Part shown: positions 1 to 8,173 of the stretch, one piece after another
How the letters are laid out: the number at the start of each line of letters is the position of its first letter
Position numbering within the stretch: position 1 is the first letter of the stretch
Assembly (NCBI GenBank): GCA_002327685.1
Contig: DCXN01000012.1
Span: forward strand, 43,943-79,709
Reading direction: 5' to 3'
DNA length: 35,767 bases
From: Patescibacteria group bacterium UBA2135
Lineage (GTDB): Bacteria > Patescibacteriota > Minisyncoccia > Phycocordibacterales > UBA2135
Position numbers and translations under genes: made by a program
Notes under the pieces: model-generated
What the model saw: only the letters and a program-made list of their open reading frames with translations
Databases searched by the model: none
Told to the model about the DNA's origin: nothing

Positions 1-291
1 TAGCGGTGGCAAAGGCTTCCTTTCGGGTGCTGAAGGTGTAAATGGTGTATCTCTGTTAAAGATGGCACTTGTTTCTTCTGGTGAGTAGTCACCAAAAGAA
101 TAAGTTGATACTTGTGCAAGAACAAAATTATCTTCAACAGTAAATTGAGAAACATTTGTATTGTCTATGTTGTCTAAAAGAAACTCACTTCGCGCCTCAA
201 GCGTGCTTGCGGCAATGAACAACAACGAAGACACCGCAATAAGCGCAAAAACGAGAAATATTTTTTTGATCTTGTGTTCGCTTTTGTGCAT
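1..291 (-). CDS. Partial membrane-anchored or secreted protein (C-terminus cut by window edge)
   Basis: An open frame of 97 codons runs from an ATG at 291-289 to the left edge without a stop. The N-terminus (MHKSEHKIKKIF) is basic and is followed by a hydrophobic stretch at about residues 10-28, which reads as a signal peptide or membrane anchor. The rest is polar, with acidic and Ser/Thr-rich sequence and a proline-rich end (RKPLPPL). It lies 57 bp downstream of another minus-strand membrane protein gene and could be co-transcribed with it. I do not recognise a family. The real length is unknown because the gene is truncated. Confidence 0.6.
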   Translation of the reverse strand, partial: MHKSEHKIKKIFLVFALIAVSSLLFIAASTLEARSEFLLDNIDNTNVSQFTVEDNFVLAQVSTYSFGDYSPEETSAIFNRDTPFTPSAPERKPLPPL

Positions 292-348
292 ATGTAATTT
301 GTTGATTGTAATATTTTTTTCAGCGTTATTTCAGCGTCTTAATCCGCG

Positions 349-1290
349 TTATTTCAGCGGTAATTGAAACAAAACCCACACGTAACCGCTTTCTCCCTCG
401 TTAAATATTATCCCTTCTGTCTGAAAAATTGTTTGAATGTTTCTTAAAATCTCCCACTCTCTATCAAGTTGTTTTAAATACATACTTAAACCGAGTGTTG
501 CCCGTAACGGGTCATGGAGTATCATCCTCATATCAGAAACTGCTTGCGAAAGAGCATGAACACCATTTACAAAATCAATGTGAAGCGAGACAATTTCTTG
601 TGGAACGGAAAGAGAGAGCAGGTCAGATTCCAGTTTGCTGTACTCATTTGCAATAGCATCAAGTGTCTCTGTTGCATTATCATCGCGAGTTTTGAGTACA
701 TGCTCAAACGTGACCAGGGTATCGTCCGCATTTGCTGACGGGTGTTTTGCAACGGTTGCCATGAACGTATTGCCGTATGTTTTGAATGTCTCGTTGGTGT
801 TATTTACCGTGCGCGCGCCTTTTTCTGTGTATATTCGCGGTGTTATATACACCGTTGCATCAGAAAGAAGAGAATCAAGCGCGAGTGTAATATCTTCTTC
901 GTTTAGCGTAGTTTCTTCTGTAAACAACAATGAAGTCAGAAGTTCTCTAGAGAATGCCTCTGTTATATTTTGTGTTTCAGAGGCGCCGCCCAGAGGCTCT
1001 GCCCGGCGCGCGTCGCCGGTTAGAATTTGCGCGTTGTCTATGTCATTTTCAAATGGGTTTGTTCCCAACAATTGTTCTTCCCAATCTTTCAAGCCGTCGC
1101 CATCGGAGTCTTGCATGCTCGTTGCGCTGAAAGAGGGGCGCTCAATATCATCTTGTGTAAATACTGTTTCTTTCTTAAAAATATCAAACAAGAAAAAAAC
1201 TCCCGTTCCGAACACGGCGGTAAAAATAACAACTAAAATAAATTTTTTACTGGGAAGCTTGAACATTAGTATTTTTAACATCTTCCCCAT
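349..1290 (-). CDS. Membrane-anchored protein with a Ca-binding-type DxDxDG loop
   Basis: The 313-residue protein has one N-terminal membrane segment at about residues 17-36 after a short basic tail. A loop at residues 61-72 (DSDGDGLKDWEE) has the spacing of thrombospondin type 3 / EF-hand-like calcium loops, which are common in CPR surface proteins. The remainder is probably extracytoplasmic and helical, with no recognised enzyme motif. A TATAAT at 1294-1299 (complement) lies only 3 nt before the first ATG, so the in-frame ATG at 1281 may be the real start. It is divergently transcribed from the gene at 1671. Ca binding is inferred from the motif; the function is unknown. Confidence 0.75.
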   Translation of the reverse strand: MGKMLKILMFKLPSKKFILVVIFTAVFGTGVFFLFDIFKKETVFTQDDIERPSFSATSMQDSDGDGLKDWEEQLLGTNPFENDIDNAQILTGDARRAEPLGGASETQNITEAFSRELLTSLLFTEETTLNEEDITLALDSLLSDATVYITPRIYTEKGARTVNNTNETFKTYGNTFMATVAKHPSANADDTLVTFEHVLKTRDDNATETLDAIANEYSKLESDLLSLSVPQEIVSLHIDFVNGVHALSQAVSDMRMILHDPLRATLGLSMYLKQLDREWEILRNIQTIFQTEGIIFNEGESGYVWVLFQLPLK

Positions 1291-1447
1291 TAAATTATAT
1301 CAAAAATAAGGAGTTTTTATCATAAAAAATTTGCATTTTTGTGGATAAGAGACTCCGCAGATACTTCGTCTTGTAATTTCAAGTGAGCACAATTTTTCGG
1401 TAAAAATAGCAGGACAGGTCCGGCCTTGAGGAAAAAACTGTGCGGCT

Positions 1448-1544
1448 AGGTCTGGCCTTGAGGAGGAGCGAAGCCGAGTCTGACTCGGCGAAGCGACCCC
1501 GAAGACGGCTCCGCCGACGGGGCAGGCGGGAAAAGGCCGGACCT
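1448..1544. repeat. Modular palindromic repeat, copy A
   Basis: An outer stem pairs AGGTCTGGCCTT (1448-1459) with AAGGCCGGACCT (1533-1544). Nested inside is a perfect 7-bp hairpin, GCCGAGT-CTG-ACTCGGC (1473-1489), and a further CCCCG/CGGGG stem. The same outer arm and inner hairpin recur at 5810-5876, and the outer arm recurs at 35361-35396. It is GC-rich in an AT-rich setting, with no coding sense. Confidence 0.7.
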
Positions 1545-1570
1545 TGCGGTACGGTTTTTTGCAGCCTTAG

Positions 1571-1618
1571 AAAATGTGTAAAACCGAGCTTTACACATTT
1601 TTTACACATCGGCTCGGT
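1571..1618. other. Hairpin with possible loop-to-tail pseudoknot
   Basis: AAAATGTGTAAA (1571-1582) pairs perfectly with TTTACACATTTT (1590-1601). The 7-base loop ACCGAGC (1583-1589) is complementary to GCTCGGT at 1612-1618. That could form an H-type pseudoknot, or an alternative longer hairpin. It sits about 50 bp upstream of the gene at 1671, close to its -10 element. Any role is unknown. Confidence 0.45.
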
Positions 1619-1670
1619 AATCTGAAAAACTCCACTTCGTAACTCAAAGAATTGGTAGTATAATTGGTAT

Positions 1671-3353
1671 ATGAAAATGCAACATTTATTATGTCCTAGT
1701 ACTGTTTTTCTCACACTTTTTTTCTTATTTACTCCATCTCCTGTTTTTGCGCAAACTGCTTCAGAGCTTGAGGCTCAAATAGCAGTGCTTAAAAAACAAA
1801 TGGAAATATTGCAACAGCAATTGAACGCGCTTCAAAGTACTAGTTCTGTAGTTCCCGTAACCTCCGTAATAATTCCCACAACCCACGTAATCAATATGGA
1901 CATGATGATGTACGAGGAAGAGGGTGGTTTTAGCGAACCTAAAATAATTATCAAAAAAGGCGACAGTATTACATGGAAGAACATGGGTAGCATGCCTCAT
2001 ACAGTCACTTCTGACAATGGAGTGTTTGATTCAGGCAACATGAACGTCGGAGATATGTTTACTTATACATTTAACGAAGTTGGAGAATTTCCGTATAGTT
2101 GTAGATATCACAAAATGATGGGGATGGTAGGGAACGTGGTAGTTCAAGAGGTTGCGCCTCCTGCAACAACCATAACATCTCATGTAACTCCTGTGGTAAC
2201 TTACACAACTCAACATGATCAATTTCAAAGAAGTTTGACCACGGGAGATACTGGGATAGATGTTAAAAAATTACAGGAAGTATTGAATACTGACCAAAGA
2301 ACGCAAGTTGCAAAAGTAGGCCCAGGTTCTCCGGGAAATGAAACCGCATATTTTGGATCCTTAACAAAAAAAGCCGTAGTAACGTTTCAGAATATATTTA
2401 AAACGCAAATTCTTACTCCAATTGGTCTTATAAATGGGACGGGTTATGTTGGGCCCTCTACTCGAAAAATCCTCAATAAACTTTTGGAACCTAGCGTCTC
2501 TGGAAAAACTGGCATACAGCCTGACGCGAGTACTGGGATGAGTACAGATCAACAAGTACAAAATATTATAGAGGAATTGTTACGCACTCCTGTTGAAATT
2601 CCGGAAACAACGGTCGTGCAAAAAACAGAAACAACAGTTACACCAAAATATGTATCACCTACCGCAGAAGTTATTCCTGCGCCGATAGCGCAAGACACTT
2701 CTAGCGGTATATCAGCACTACAAGACATCTCTGCGTTTGAACTTTCTTTTTCCTCCAATCCCGAAGATCCGCTTGATATATATTATCTCTCTCTTTATAT
2801 GGGGCGACCCGGAGATGTTGTAACGCTTTTTGGAACCGGTTTTATCTCGACAGGAAACAGTGTTCATTTTGGAGGAGGCCATGTAATTGACGGTCTCACA
2901 ACAACAAACATTGCGCAACTCAATTTTACTGTTCCTGATTTACCCCCGGGTCGTTATGCGATATTTGTCTCTAACAGAAAAGGGAAGGCGGATGCTCGTT
3001 TTTTTAGAATATTAAATGAAACTATTGTCTCTGCTCCGCGTATAACAAACATTTCACCGTCCCAAGGGAAGGAAGGCACAAAAGTTACTGTAATTGGTTC
3101 TAGCTTTACCTCAACAGGAAACACTATTTTTACCACGTATGATATAATAGAAGATGTTCCATCGCATGACGGTGTTACATTAACGTTTACTATTCCGCTT
3201 ACAAGAGTTGGTTTAAGTGCCGAAGAACTTCTTGGTTTGACGGGCGAAAGGTTACCACTGCCAGAAAGTTTTGAACCGTCTCCATTGTATATATACGTAG
3301 AGAACAATAATGGTATCAGTAGTGACGCAGTCTTTTACATAGAAAATTCTTGA
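1671..3353 (+). CDS. Secreted cupredoxin / peptidoglycan-binding / IPT-domain surface protein
   Basis: The 560-residue protein starts with a signal peptide (cleavage likely after VFA, residue 27) and a short coiled coil (about 30-55). Residues 85-160 form a plastocyanin-like domain with all four type 1 copper ligands in canonical spacing: His110, Cys144, His147 and Met152 (motif SCRYHKMMGM). Residues 184-272 resemble a PG_binding_1 domain (GIDVKKLQEVL...FGSLTKKAVVTFQ). After a Pro/Thr linker come two IPT/TIG-like beta domains, the second at VSAPRITNISPSQGKEGTKV. A TATAAT at 1659-1664 lies 6 nt before the ATG, with no Shine-Dalgarno, so a leaderless mRNA is likely. Copper binding is predicted from residues, and the electron-transfer partner is unknown. 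Confidence 0.85.
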   Translation: MKMQHLLCPSTVFLTLFFLFTPSPVFAQTASELEAQIAVLKKQMEILQQQLNALQSTSSVVPVTSVIIPTTHVINMDMMMYEEEGGFSEPKIIIKKGDSITWKNMGSMPHTVTSDNGVFDSGNMNVGDMFTYTFNEVGEFPYSCRYHKMMGMVGNVVVQEVAPPATTITSHVTPVVTYTTQHDQFQRSLTTGDTGIDVKKLQEVLNTDQRTQVAKVGPGSPGNETAYFGSLTKKAVVTFQNIFKTQILTPIGLINGTGYVGPSTRKILNKLLEPSVSGKTGIQPDASTGMSTDQQVQNIIEELLRTPVEIPETTVVQKTETTVTPKYVSPTAEVIPAPIAQDTSSGISALQDISAFELSFSSNPEDPLDIYYLSLYMGRPGDVVTLFGTGFISTGNSVHFGGGHVIDGLTTTNIAQLNFTVPDLPPGRYAIFVSNRKGKADARFFRILNETIVSAPRITNISPSQGKEGTKVTVIGSSFTSTGNTIFTTYDIIEDVPSHDGVTLTFTIPLTRVGLSAEELLGLTGERLPLPESFEPSPLYIYVENNNGISSDAVFYIENS

Positions 3354-3402
3354 AACAACATGAACAAAACAAAAACTTTTAATTTTTTTAAAGAATAAGA
3401 AC

Positions 3403-3497
3403 AATACCAATATACGAATTGTACGAATAATACTAATGCGACATATTCGTATACATTGGTATCATTCGTACAATTCGTATATTGGTATTACCCTATG
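3403..3497 (+). promoter_or_regulatory. 26-bp inverted repeat containing a promoter/start element shared with the cca-like gene
   Basis: AATACCAATATACGAATTGT... at 3403-3428 is the perfect reverse complement of 3464-3489, and the interior continues pairing with G-T wobbles (3429-3438 with 3453-3462). The final 69 bp (3429-3497), ending on the ATG at 3495, match 60 of 69 positions of the sequence before and including the start of the cca-like gene (27460 down to 27392). TGGTAT at 3483-3488 is a plausible -10, 6 nt from the ATG. Confidence 0.65.
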
Positions 3498-5015
3498 AGC
3501 TCTATTTTACGTAAAAAATACATCCCTCTTACATTAGCAATGCTGTTATTGTTACCATTTTTTGTTGTAGGTCTTGTTACGTTAGTCACACAAAGTACAC
3601 AAAATACACAGATCGCCTACGGACAACTGGACGATACAAAAGTGGCGGAAATTTTGAGCGGCAATTATTTCACGGGACGATATGGTGTTGTCTTTAAGGA
3701 AACTATTTCTATGGAACAGGGCCGCTCTATAGTTGAGGGATTTGGAGGTGTGGTGCGCTACGAACTTCCGCTTTCTCGTGTGTTTGTCATTCAGATAGAC
3801 GATTCAGAAAGAATGATACTTGAACGGCATCTGGGGGTTGAATGGTTTGAACAGGAAGTAGCTCGGATACCTCTCGCCAGTGTTTATGTACTTGACAGTC
3901 CAGCAGGCGGGGATGTTCAATATGCAAGCCAATCAAGTATTCTTCCTGGCGCATCCCCCATTGATAGAGATGATAATAAGCACGGGACTTTCGTGGCGAG
4001 TGCCGTTGCTGATATGTCTAGCCAGTTAGGAATAGACACACAAATTCATTCTATAAATATCGCGGGAGAAACAATATTTACTCCAAAGGCAAGAAAAAAA
4101 GAGTTTACGGATATGTTGGTTGCTGAAGGAGTCAGAGAAGCTGTAAAAAACGGCGCAGACGTGATAAATATATCTCTTGGTGCATATGATGGTATGACAG
4201 AAAATGAACGTAATGCGTTTGATGAGGCTGAAGCGGCAGGGGTCACGATTGTTGTGTCAGCAGGTAATTGCTCTGATTCTTGCGGTGTAAATGATTTTAC
4301 GAATCACTCGGCTGTTATCTCTGTGGGGGCATTGAAACCAGATGGTTCGCCGGCTGAACATTACACCGATGGATTAAGGGAGGGGCAAAAAGCATTTGTT
4401 TTTGCAAATGGAACCCTAGATACGGGCGAGGGTCTGGTACATGGAACATCTATTGCTGCCCCGCGCATTGCCGCGGCTGTAGGCGGAATAAAACAACAAC
4501 CGATTGGCGAAGCTTTTGATAAGAATGGAGAAAGTTATGACAAGAATGGTAATGGCAAGTGGGATACCAATGAAATTGAAGCGCGTCTCAAAAATGGCAT
4601 AGAAAACGGCGAATATCCGTTTAAGCTCGGCGCCGATTTGAAAGATCCAGGCGCTCCGGAAGAGCCTCCTCAAGAGCTTCCTCCAGAAACTCAACCATCG
4701 TCCGCGCCATCCTCCGGCTCTAGCTCTGGTGGTCTTCCTGGAGGCGCTACTGATTTGTTTGGGGGAAAAATGACCAAGGTCATAGTATGTACCTGTGATC
4801 TTCCATGGAGATTGTTCACAGTTGGTCCACCTGTCAGGGGGACATTCATGATTGATCCAAGTGGTACACCTCCGCTATATGAGTATAAACGAATTGCTAA
4901 AGGTGTGTGGACTCTCGGCATAGCCGCTGGTTCTAAGACTTGTTTCGTAAAGGGTGATCCATGCCCACCGGTGGGCAGTGGTCCTATAGTGAAAATTATG
5001 GGTACATCACGATAA
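3495..5015 (+). CDS. Membrane-anchored subtilisin-like (S8) serine protease
   Basis: From the ATG at 3495 the protein has 506 residues. An upstream in-frame TTG at 3456 lies inside the inverted repeat and is unlikely. A membrane segment or signal peptide spans about residues 9-32. The S8 catalytic set is visible: Asp134 (VYVLDS), His163 (KHGTFVAS), the oxyanion Asn258 (SAGN) and Ser319 (HGTSIAAP). An N-terminal prodomain-like region precedes it. After the protease come an EF-hand-like loop (DKNGNGKWDTNE), a Pro/Ser linker and a small Cys-containing C-terminal domain. It should act outside the membrane on surface or extracellular proteins. Its last 9 bases overlap the convergent rsmA stop. The substrate is unknown. 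Confidence 0.85.
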   Translation: MSSILRKKYIPLTLAMLLLLPFFVVGLVTLVTQSTQNTQIAYGQLDDTKVAEILSGNYFTGRYGVVFKETISMEQGRSIVEGFGGVVRYELPLSRVFVIQIDDSERMILERHLGVEWFEQEVARIPLASVYVLDSPAGGDVQYASQSSILPGASPIDRDDNKHGTFVASAVADMSSQLGIDTQIHSINIAGETIFTPKARKKEFTDMLVAEGVREAVKNGADVINISLGAYDGMTENERNAFDEAEAAGVTIVVSAGNCSDSCGVNDFTNHSAVISVGALKPDGSPAEHYTDGLREGQKAFVFANGTLDTGEGLVHGTSIAAPRIAAAVGGIKQQPIGEAFDKNGESYDKNGNGKWDTNEIEARLKNGIENGEYPFKLGADLKDPGAPEEPPQELPPETQPSSAPSSGSSSGGLPGGATDLFGGKMTKVIVCTCDLPWRLFTVGPPVRGTFMIDPSGTPPLYEYKRIAKGVWTLGIAAGSKTCFVKGDPCPPVGSGPIVKIMGTSR

Positions 5016-5792
5016 TTTTTTAACGATAGTTCCCCACTGCTCAAGCGTAAGATTCTCCGCTCTCGCATTTGGTGAAATTTTTAAATCAAAAAATATTTTT
5101 TCAAAATCTGCTTTAGGAAATTCTTTTTTGAGATTTGATAAAAGTTTTTTTCGTTTGCTTTTAAAACCCGCTTTTACAATTTTAAAAAAATCTTCTTCAC
5201 TAAACTCGGTGAAGAATTTTTTTGAAATGTTATCAATATTAATTATTGCAGAATTAACTTTTGGTTCCGGAGAAAATAATTTTTTAGATATTGTTTTTAT
5301 ATAATGCGGTTCGCCGTATGCCTTTACTGAAATTGAAAGAATACTTTCTTTGCCATCTTTTGCGACAATACGTTGCGCAACTTCTTTTTGGATAATAAGA
5401 GCAATGGTTTTTGGTTGCGGTTCAATAGAAAGAAATCGCCGCAAGAAAACGCCGGTGATGTAGTAGGGAATACTACCAATTAATTTCCAATTTCCAATTT
5501 CTAATTTCCAATCTCGCGGATTAAAATTAAGAATATCCTCATGAACAAGAATAAGATTTTTAGAGGAGATTTCTGTGGCAAATTTTTCTTTGAGATGTTC
5601 AATCATCCGCTCATCTTTTTCAACAGCAATAACTTTTTTCGTGCGCGAAAGAAGCTCGTGTGTAACAATTCCTTTTCCTGGTCCTACTTCAACAACAACA
5701 TTCGTTTTTTGAATACTAGAGGCGTCTACAAGATCGCGCGTAACTGCCCGCGATCTTAAAAAGTTCTGCCCTAATGATTTTTTTGCTCTCAT
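5007..5792 (-). CDS. rsmA: 16S rRNA A1518/A1519 dimethyltransferase RsmA (KsgA)
   Basis: RsmA uses SAM to dimethylate two adjacent adenines in helix 45 of 16S rRNA late in 30S assembly. The 261-residue protein has the family start motif GQNFL (8-12), the SAM-binding EVGPGKGIVT (35-44), the acidic residue after beta 2 (AVEKDERM) and the catalytic motif IV. Motif IV reads SIPYY with Ser107 where most family members have Asn. Just before it is a simple-repeat-encoded stretch, WKLEIGNWKL (95-104). A TACTAT at 5800-5805 (complement), 7 nt before the ATG, suggests a leaderless mRNA; its -35 region falls in repeat copy B. The 3' end overlaps the protease gene tail to tail. The family call is firm; full activity is likely but not certain. 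Confidence 0.95.
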   Translation of the reverse strand: MRAKKSLGQNFLRSRAVTRDLVDASSIQKTNVVVEVGPGKGIVTHELLSRTKKVIAVEKDERMIEHLKEKFATEISSKNLILVHEDILNFNPRDWKLEIGNWKLIGSIPYYITGVFLRRFLSIEPQPKTIALIIQKEVAQRIVAKDGKESILSISVKAYGEPHYIKTISKKLFSPEPKVNSAIINIDNISKKFFTEFSEEDFFKIVKAGFKSKRKKLLSNLKKEFPKADFEKIFFDLKISPNARAENLTLEQWGTIVKKLS

Positions 5793-5809
5793 GATAAAAA
5801 TAGTAGGCT

Positions 5810-5876
5810 AGGTCCGGCCTTGAGGAGGAGTGAAGCCGAGTCTGACTCGGCGAAGCGACGGGAAAAGGCCGGACCT
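5810..5876. repeat. Modular palindromic repeat, copy B
   Basis: A perfect 12-bp outer stem, AGGTCCGGCCTT (5810-5821) with AAGGCCGGACCT (5865-5876), encloses the hairpin GCCGAGT-CTG-ACTCGGC (5835-5851), flanked by GAAG/GAAGCGA. It is nearly identical to copy A, with a shorter right side. It lies 42 bp 3' of the helicase stop codon and directly upstream of the rsmA -10. Confidence 0.75.
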
Positions 5877-5918
5877 TGGCTTCTTTAAAAATTTAAATTA
5901 ATGTTGTTGGTATTGCAT

Positions 5919-7853
5919 TTAAAGATACTCTATTTTCTTCTCCTCCCTTTCTGCCTCGTTCGTCAATTCTATAAATTCAGACGGTATATCGTGTAGAAAT
6001 TCAGATGGAATAGAGTCGTTGCGGGAACCAAAAAGCATCCTCTGCTGCGCAAAAGATAAATATACTTTTTCTTGAGCGCGTGTCAGTGCGACATAAAACA
6101 ACCGTCGCTCTTCTTCCGTGTCCACTTCAACAGACGCAAAGGAAGCGCTGTGAGGAAAAAGTCCTTGCTCAAGTCCTGCTATGAAAACGTAAGGAAATTC
6201 TAGTCCTTTCGCCGCGTGCACGGTCATTAAACGCACACCGCGTTTTTCTTTTTTAAGTTCATCTTGATCTCCCGCGAGTGCCGCGTCATTTAAAAATTGT
6301 TGCACTCCTTCTTCGTGCGGAAGCGTGTCATAGCGTGACGCAAGAGTGGCAAGCTCTTTTATATTTTCCAGACGTTCTAGCCCGTCCTCACCTTCTTGTT
6401 TTAAGTACGCCTCTATCCCTGTCTTTTTCATAATAAATCTTATAATCTCCGATGGTTTTTCTGTCTCACAAATATGCTCTATTTTTTCAAGCAATAGGAA
6501 AAAATCATCCACTTTTTCTCTCATATTATTTGAAAGTTCATTTTTCTTCCCTGCAAACAGTTTTGCTATGGTTGCTTTTCCGACACCGCGCGGCGGCACA
6601 TTGATGATGCGCCGAATGTCACTCAAACTTTCTGTGTTTATGGACGCATGAATGAAAGAAAGAATATCTTTTACTTCTTTTCGTTCAAAAAATCGCGTCC
6701 CGATAATTTGATGAGGGACATTAAGAGCAAGAAATAGCTCCTCAAGAACACGAGATTGAAAGTTCGCTCTGTATAGCACAGCAATACTTTCAGGTGATGT
6801 ACCGCTTTTTATGAGCGCGCGGGCTTCTTTCGCTATAAAATACGCTTCATCTTCTTCGTCGCGTGCAGGAAAAAGCGATATACGCTCCCCCGCTTTTTTT
6901 CGCGTAAATAAATTTTTCTTCTTTCGTAATTTATTTTTTTGTATTATTTCGTTGGCAACACTAAGAATGGTTTGTGTGGAGCGATAATTTTCTTCTAGCA
7001 GTATTGTTTTTGTATTTGGATAATCTTTTTCAAAACGCAGAATGTTTTGAACGTCAGCTCCTCGCCATGAGTACAGACATTGATCGCCATCCCCAACAAC
7101 GCAAATATTTTGATGTTCTCCAGAGAGTAGTTCAGAAAGAATGCATTGCGCGTGGTTAGTGTCTTGATATTCGTCTATGTGAATATAGCGCCATTTTTTT
7201 TGATAATGCTCCAAGATGTCCTTGTTGTTTTTTAAAAGCAATACTGTTTTTGAAATCAAATCATCAAAATCAAGAGAATTTTCTTTTTTAAGCAGTTGCT
7301 CATATGTTTCCCACACATCAGAAATCGTTGCAGAGAAGTAATTGTCACTAGCTTCCTCTCTGTATGTTTCTATTGAAGCCAGCTTTCCTTTTTGACGTGA
7401 TATAATCGCATTAAAGTATTTTGGTGAATACTGTTTTATGTCAAGACCGTGGCTTTTTATTGCCTCTTTAAGTAGCGAACTCATTCCGTCTCTGTCTTTT
7501 ATGGAGAAATTTTTCTTAATACCGAGTGCGTGCCCGTGTGATCGTAACATGAAAACACCAAGCGCGTGAAAAGTAGAAACAAATGGCTTCTGATGTATGG
7601 AAAATGGCGCAGAATCAAATCCAATGTTTTTTATAATCGCGTGTACTCGCTCTCGCATCTCCCCTGCCGCCTTGTTGGTGAATGTGACCGCGAGAATTTG
7701 CTCGGGATTTATACCGCTTTTTATAAGATGAGCAATACGATGTGTGAGCACCCGTGTTTTTCCCGCACCTGCTCCGGCAATAATCAGAAGAGGTCCCTCC
7801 GTGTGAAGCATCGCCTCTTTTTGTTCAGCATTTAACTTTTGTGCAATATCCAT
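5919..7853 (-). CDS. UvrD/PcrA/Rep-family SF1A DNA helicase
   Basis: This is a 644-residue ATP-dependent 3'-5' helicase of the UvrD/PcrA type, acting in excision repair and at stalled forks. Visible motifs are the Walker A AGAGAGKT (26-33), motif Ia VTFTNKAAGEM, motif II DEYQDTN (227-233), motif III GDGDQCLYSWRGA (254-266), motif IV LEENYRST, motif V VHAAKGLEF and motif VI VALTRAQEKVYL. It is shorter than E. coli UvrD (720) and appears to lack most of the C-terminal extension. TATAGT at 7861-7866 (complement) lies 7 nt before the ATG and there is no Shine-Dalgarno, so it is probably leaderless. uvrD, pcrA or rep cannot be told apart from the sequence alone. Confidence 0.92.
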   Translation of the reverse strand: MDIAQKLNAEQKEAMLHTEGPLLIIAGAGAGKTRVLTHRIAHLIKSGINPEQILAVTFTNKAAGEMRERVHAIIKNIGFDSAPFSIHQKPFVSTFHALGVFMLRSHGHALGIKKNFSIKDRDGMSSLLKEAIKSHGLDIKQYSPKYFNAIISRQKGKLASIETYREEASDNYFSATISDVWETYEQLLKKENSLDFDDLISKTVLLLKNNKDILEHYQKKWRYIHIDEYQDTNHAQCILSELLSGEHQNICVVGDGDQCLYSWRGADVQNILRFEKDYPNTKTILLEENYRSTQTILSVANEIIQKNKLRKKKNLFTRKKAGERISLFPARDEEDEAYFIAKEARALIKSGTSPESIAVLYRANFQSRVLEELFLALNVPHQIIGTRFFERKEVKDILSFIHASINTESLSDIRRIINVPPRGVGKATIAKLFAGKKNELSNNMREKVDDFFLLLEKIEHICETEKPSEIIRFIMKKTGIEAYLKQEGEDGLERLENIKELATLASRYDTLPHEEGVQQFLNDAALAGDQDELKKEKRGVRLMTVHAAKGLEFPYVFIAGLEQGLFPHSASFASVEVDTEEERRLFYVALTRAQEKVYLSFAQQRMLFGSRNDSIPSEFLHDIPSEFIELTNEAEREEKKIEYL

Positions 7854-7981
7854 GCTCGTTACTATAACATAATTATGAATCAGGAATCAGGAATTATGAA
7901 TTAGGAACACTCAAGCAAGAGTGGGACCAGGTCCCACTTTCTGGCTCCGTTTGGTGCTGATCATGTTATCCACTCAAGGGA

Positions 7982-8009
7982 TTGACTTTTCCCTTTAATT
8001 GCATATACT
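7982..8009 (+). promoter_or_regulatory. Promoter for the LysM/M23 gene
   Basis: TTGACT (7982-7987), a 16-bp spacer and TATACT (8004-8009) point toward the peptidase gene. Transcription from here would carry a leader of about 155 nt that includes the hairpin at 8041-8068. Confidence 0.6.
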
Positions 8010-8040
8010 AGATACGTTGTTGACTGCTTGAATGGTTGTA

Positions 8041-8068
8041 AAAATATGGCTCTGCTAAGCCATATTTT
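8041..8068. terminator. Perfect 11-bp hairpin, possible attenuator
   Basis: AAAATATGGCT (8041-8051) pairs with AGCCATATTTT (8058-8068) around the loop CTGCTA, followed by TTTTGATT. The apex GGCTCTGYTAAGCC is the same as in the 21-bp hairpin at 32424-32471. It lies inside the leader of the downstream gene, so it could attenuate that transcript. Confidence 0.5.
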
Positions 8069-8173
8069 GATTATACGATAGAATTATCCATTAAATTTTG
8101 ACTTATTAAATCTTATATTCAAGACCCTGACCCCGCCGGTAAATCTGCGGCGGCGAGAACTTCTTGTCCTGAA

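Larger units (their letters stand above)
1291..1670. other. Divergent intergenic region with repeat modules and a DnaA-box-like 9-mer
   Basis: No gene is seen in these 380 bases. They hold a back-to-back promoter pair (TATAAT at 1294-1299 complement and at 1659-1664 plus), a stray TGTGGATAA at about 1339-1347, a 13-bp match near 1361-1373 to the tail of the repeat family seen at 18.5 and 25.9 kb (in reverse), a direct repeat AGGTCCGGCCTTGAGGA at 1416-1432, the palindromic repeat at 1448-1544 and a second structured element at 1571-1618. Confidence 0.6.
7854..8173. other. Intergenic region with promoter, hairpins and simple repeats
   Basis: No gene is seen. It holds low-complexity AATCAGGAATTATGAATTAGG-type DNA (7876-7903), a hairpin AGTGGGACC-A-GGTCCCACT (7920-7938) related to the one at 14000-14024, a TTATCCACT near 7966, a promoter at 7982-8009 and a strong hairpin at 8041-8068. 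CCGCCG/CGGCGG arms near 8135-8155 could form another hairpin just before the next gene. Confidence 0.6.

Noticed and set aside
635..1309. Plus-strand ORF of 224 codons opposite the Ca-loop membrane protein
   Set aside because: Its Ser/Val-rich composition is the usual shadow of a real gene on the other strand; no ribosome binding site or family signal.
8100..8173. Riboswitch upstream of the M23 gene
   Set aside because: The GC-rich CCGCCG/CGGCGG arms match no riboswitch consensus I know; only a simple hairpin is supported.
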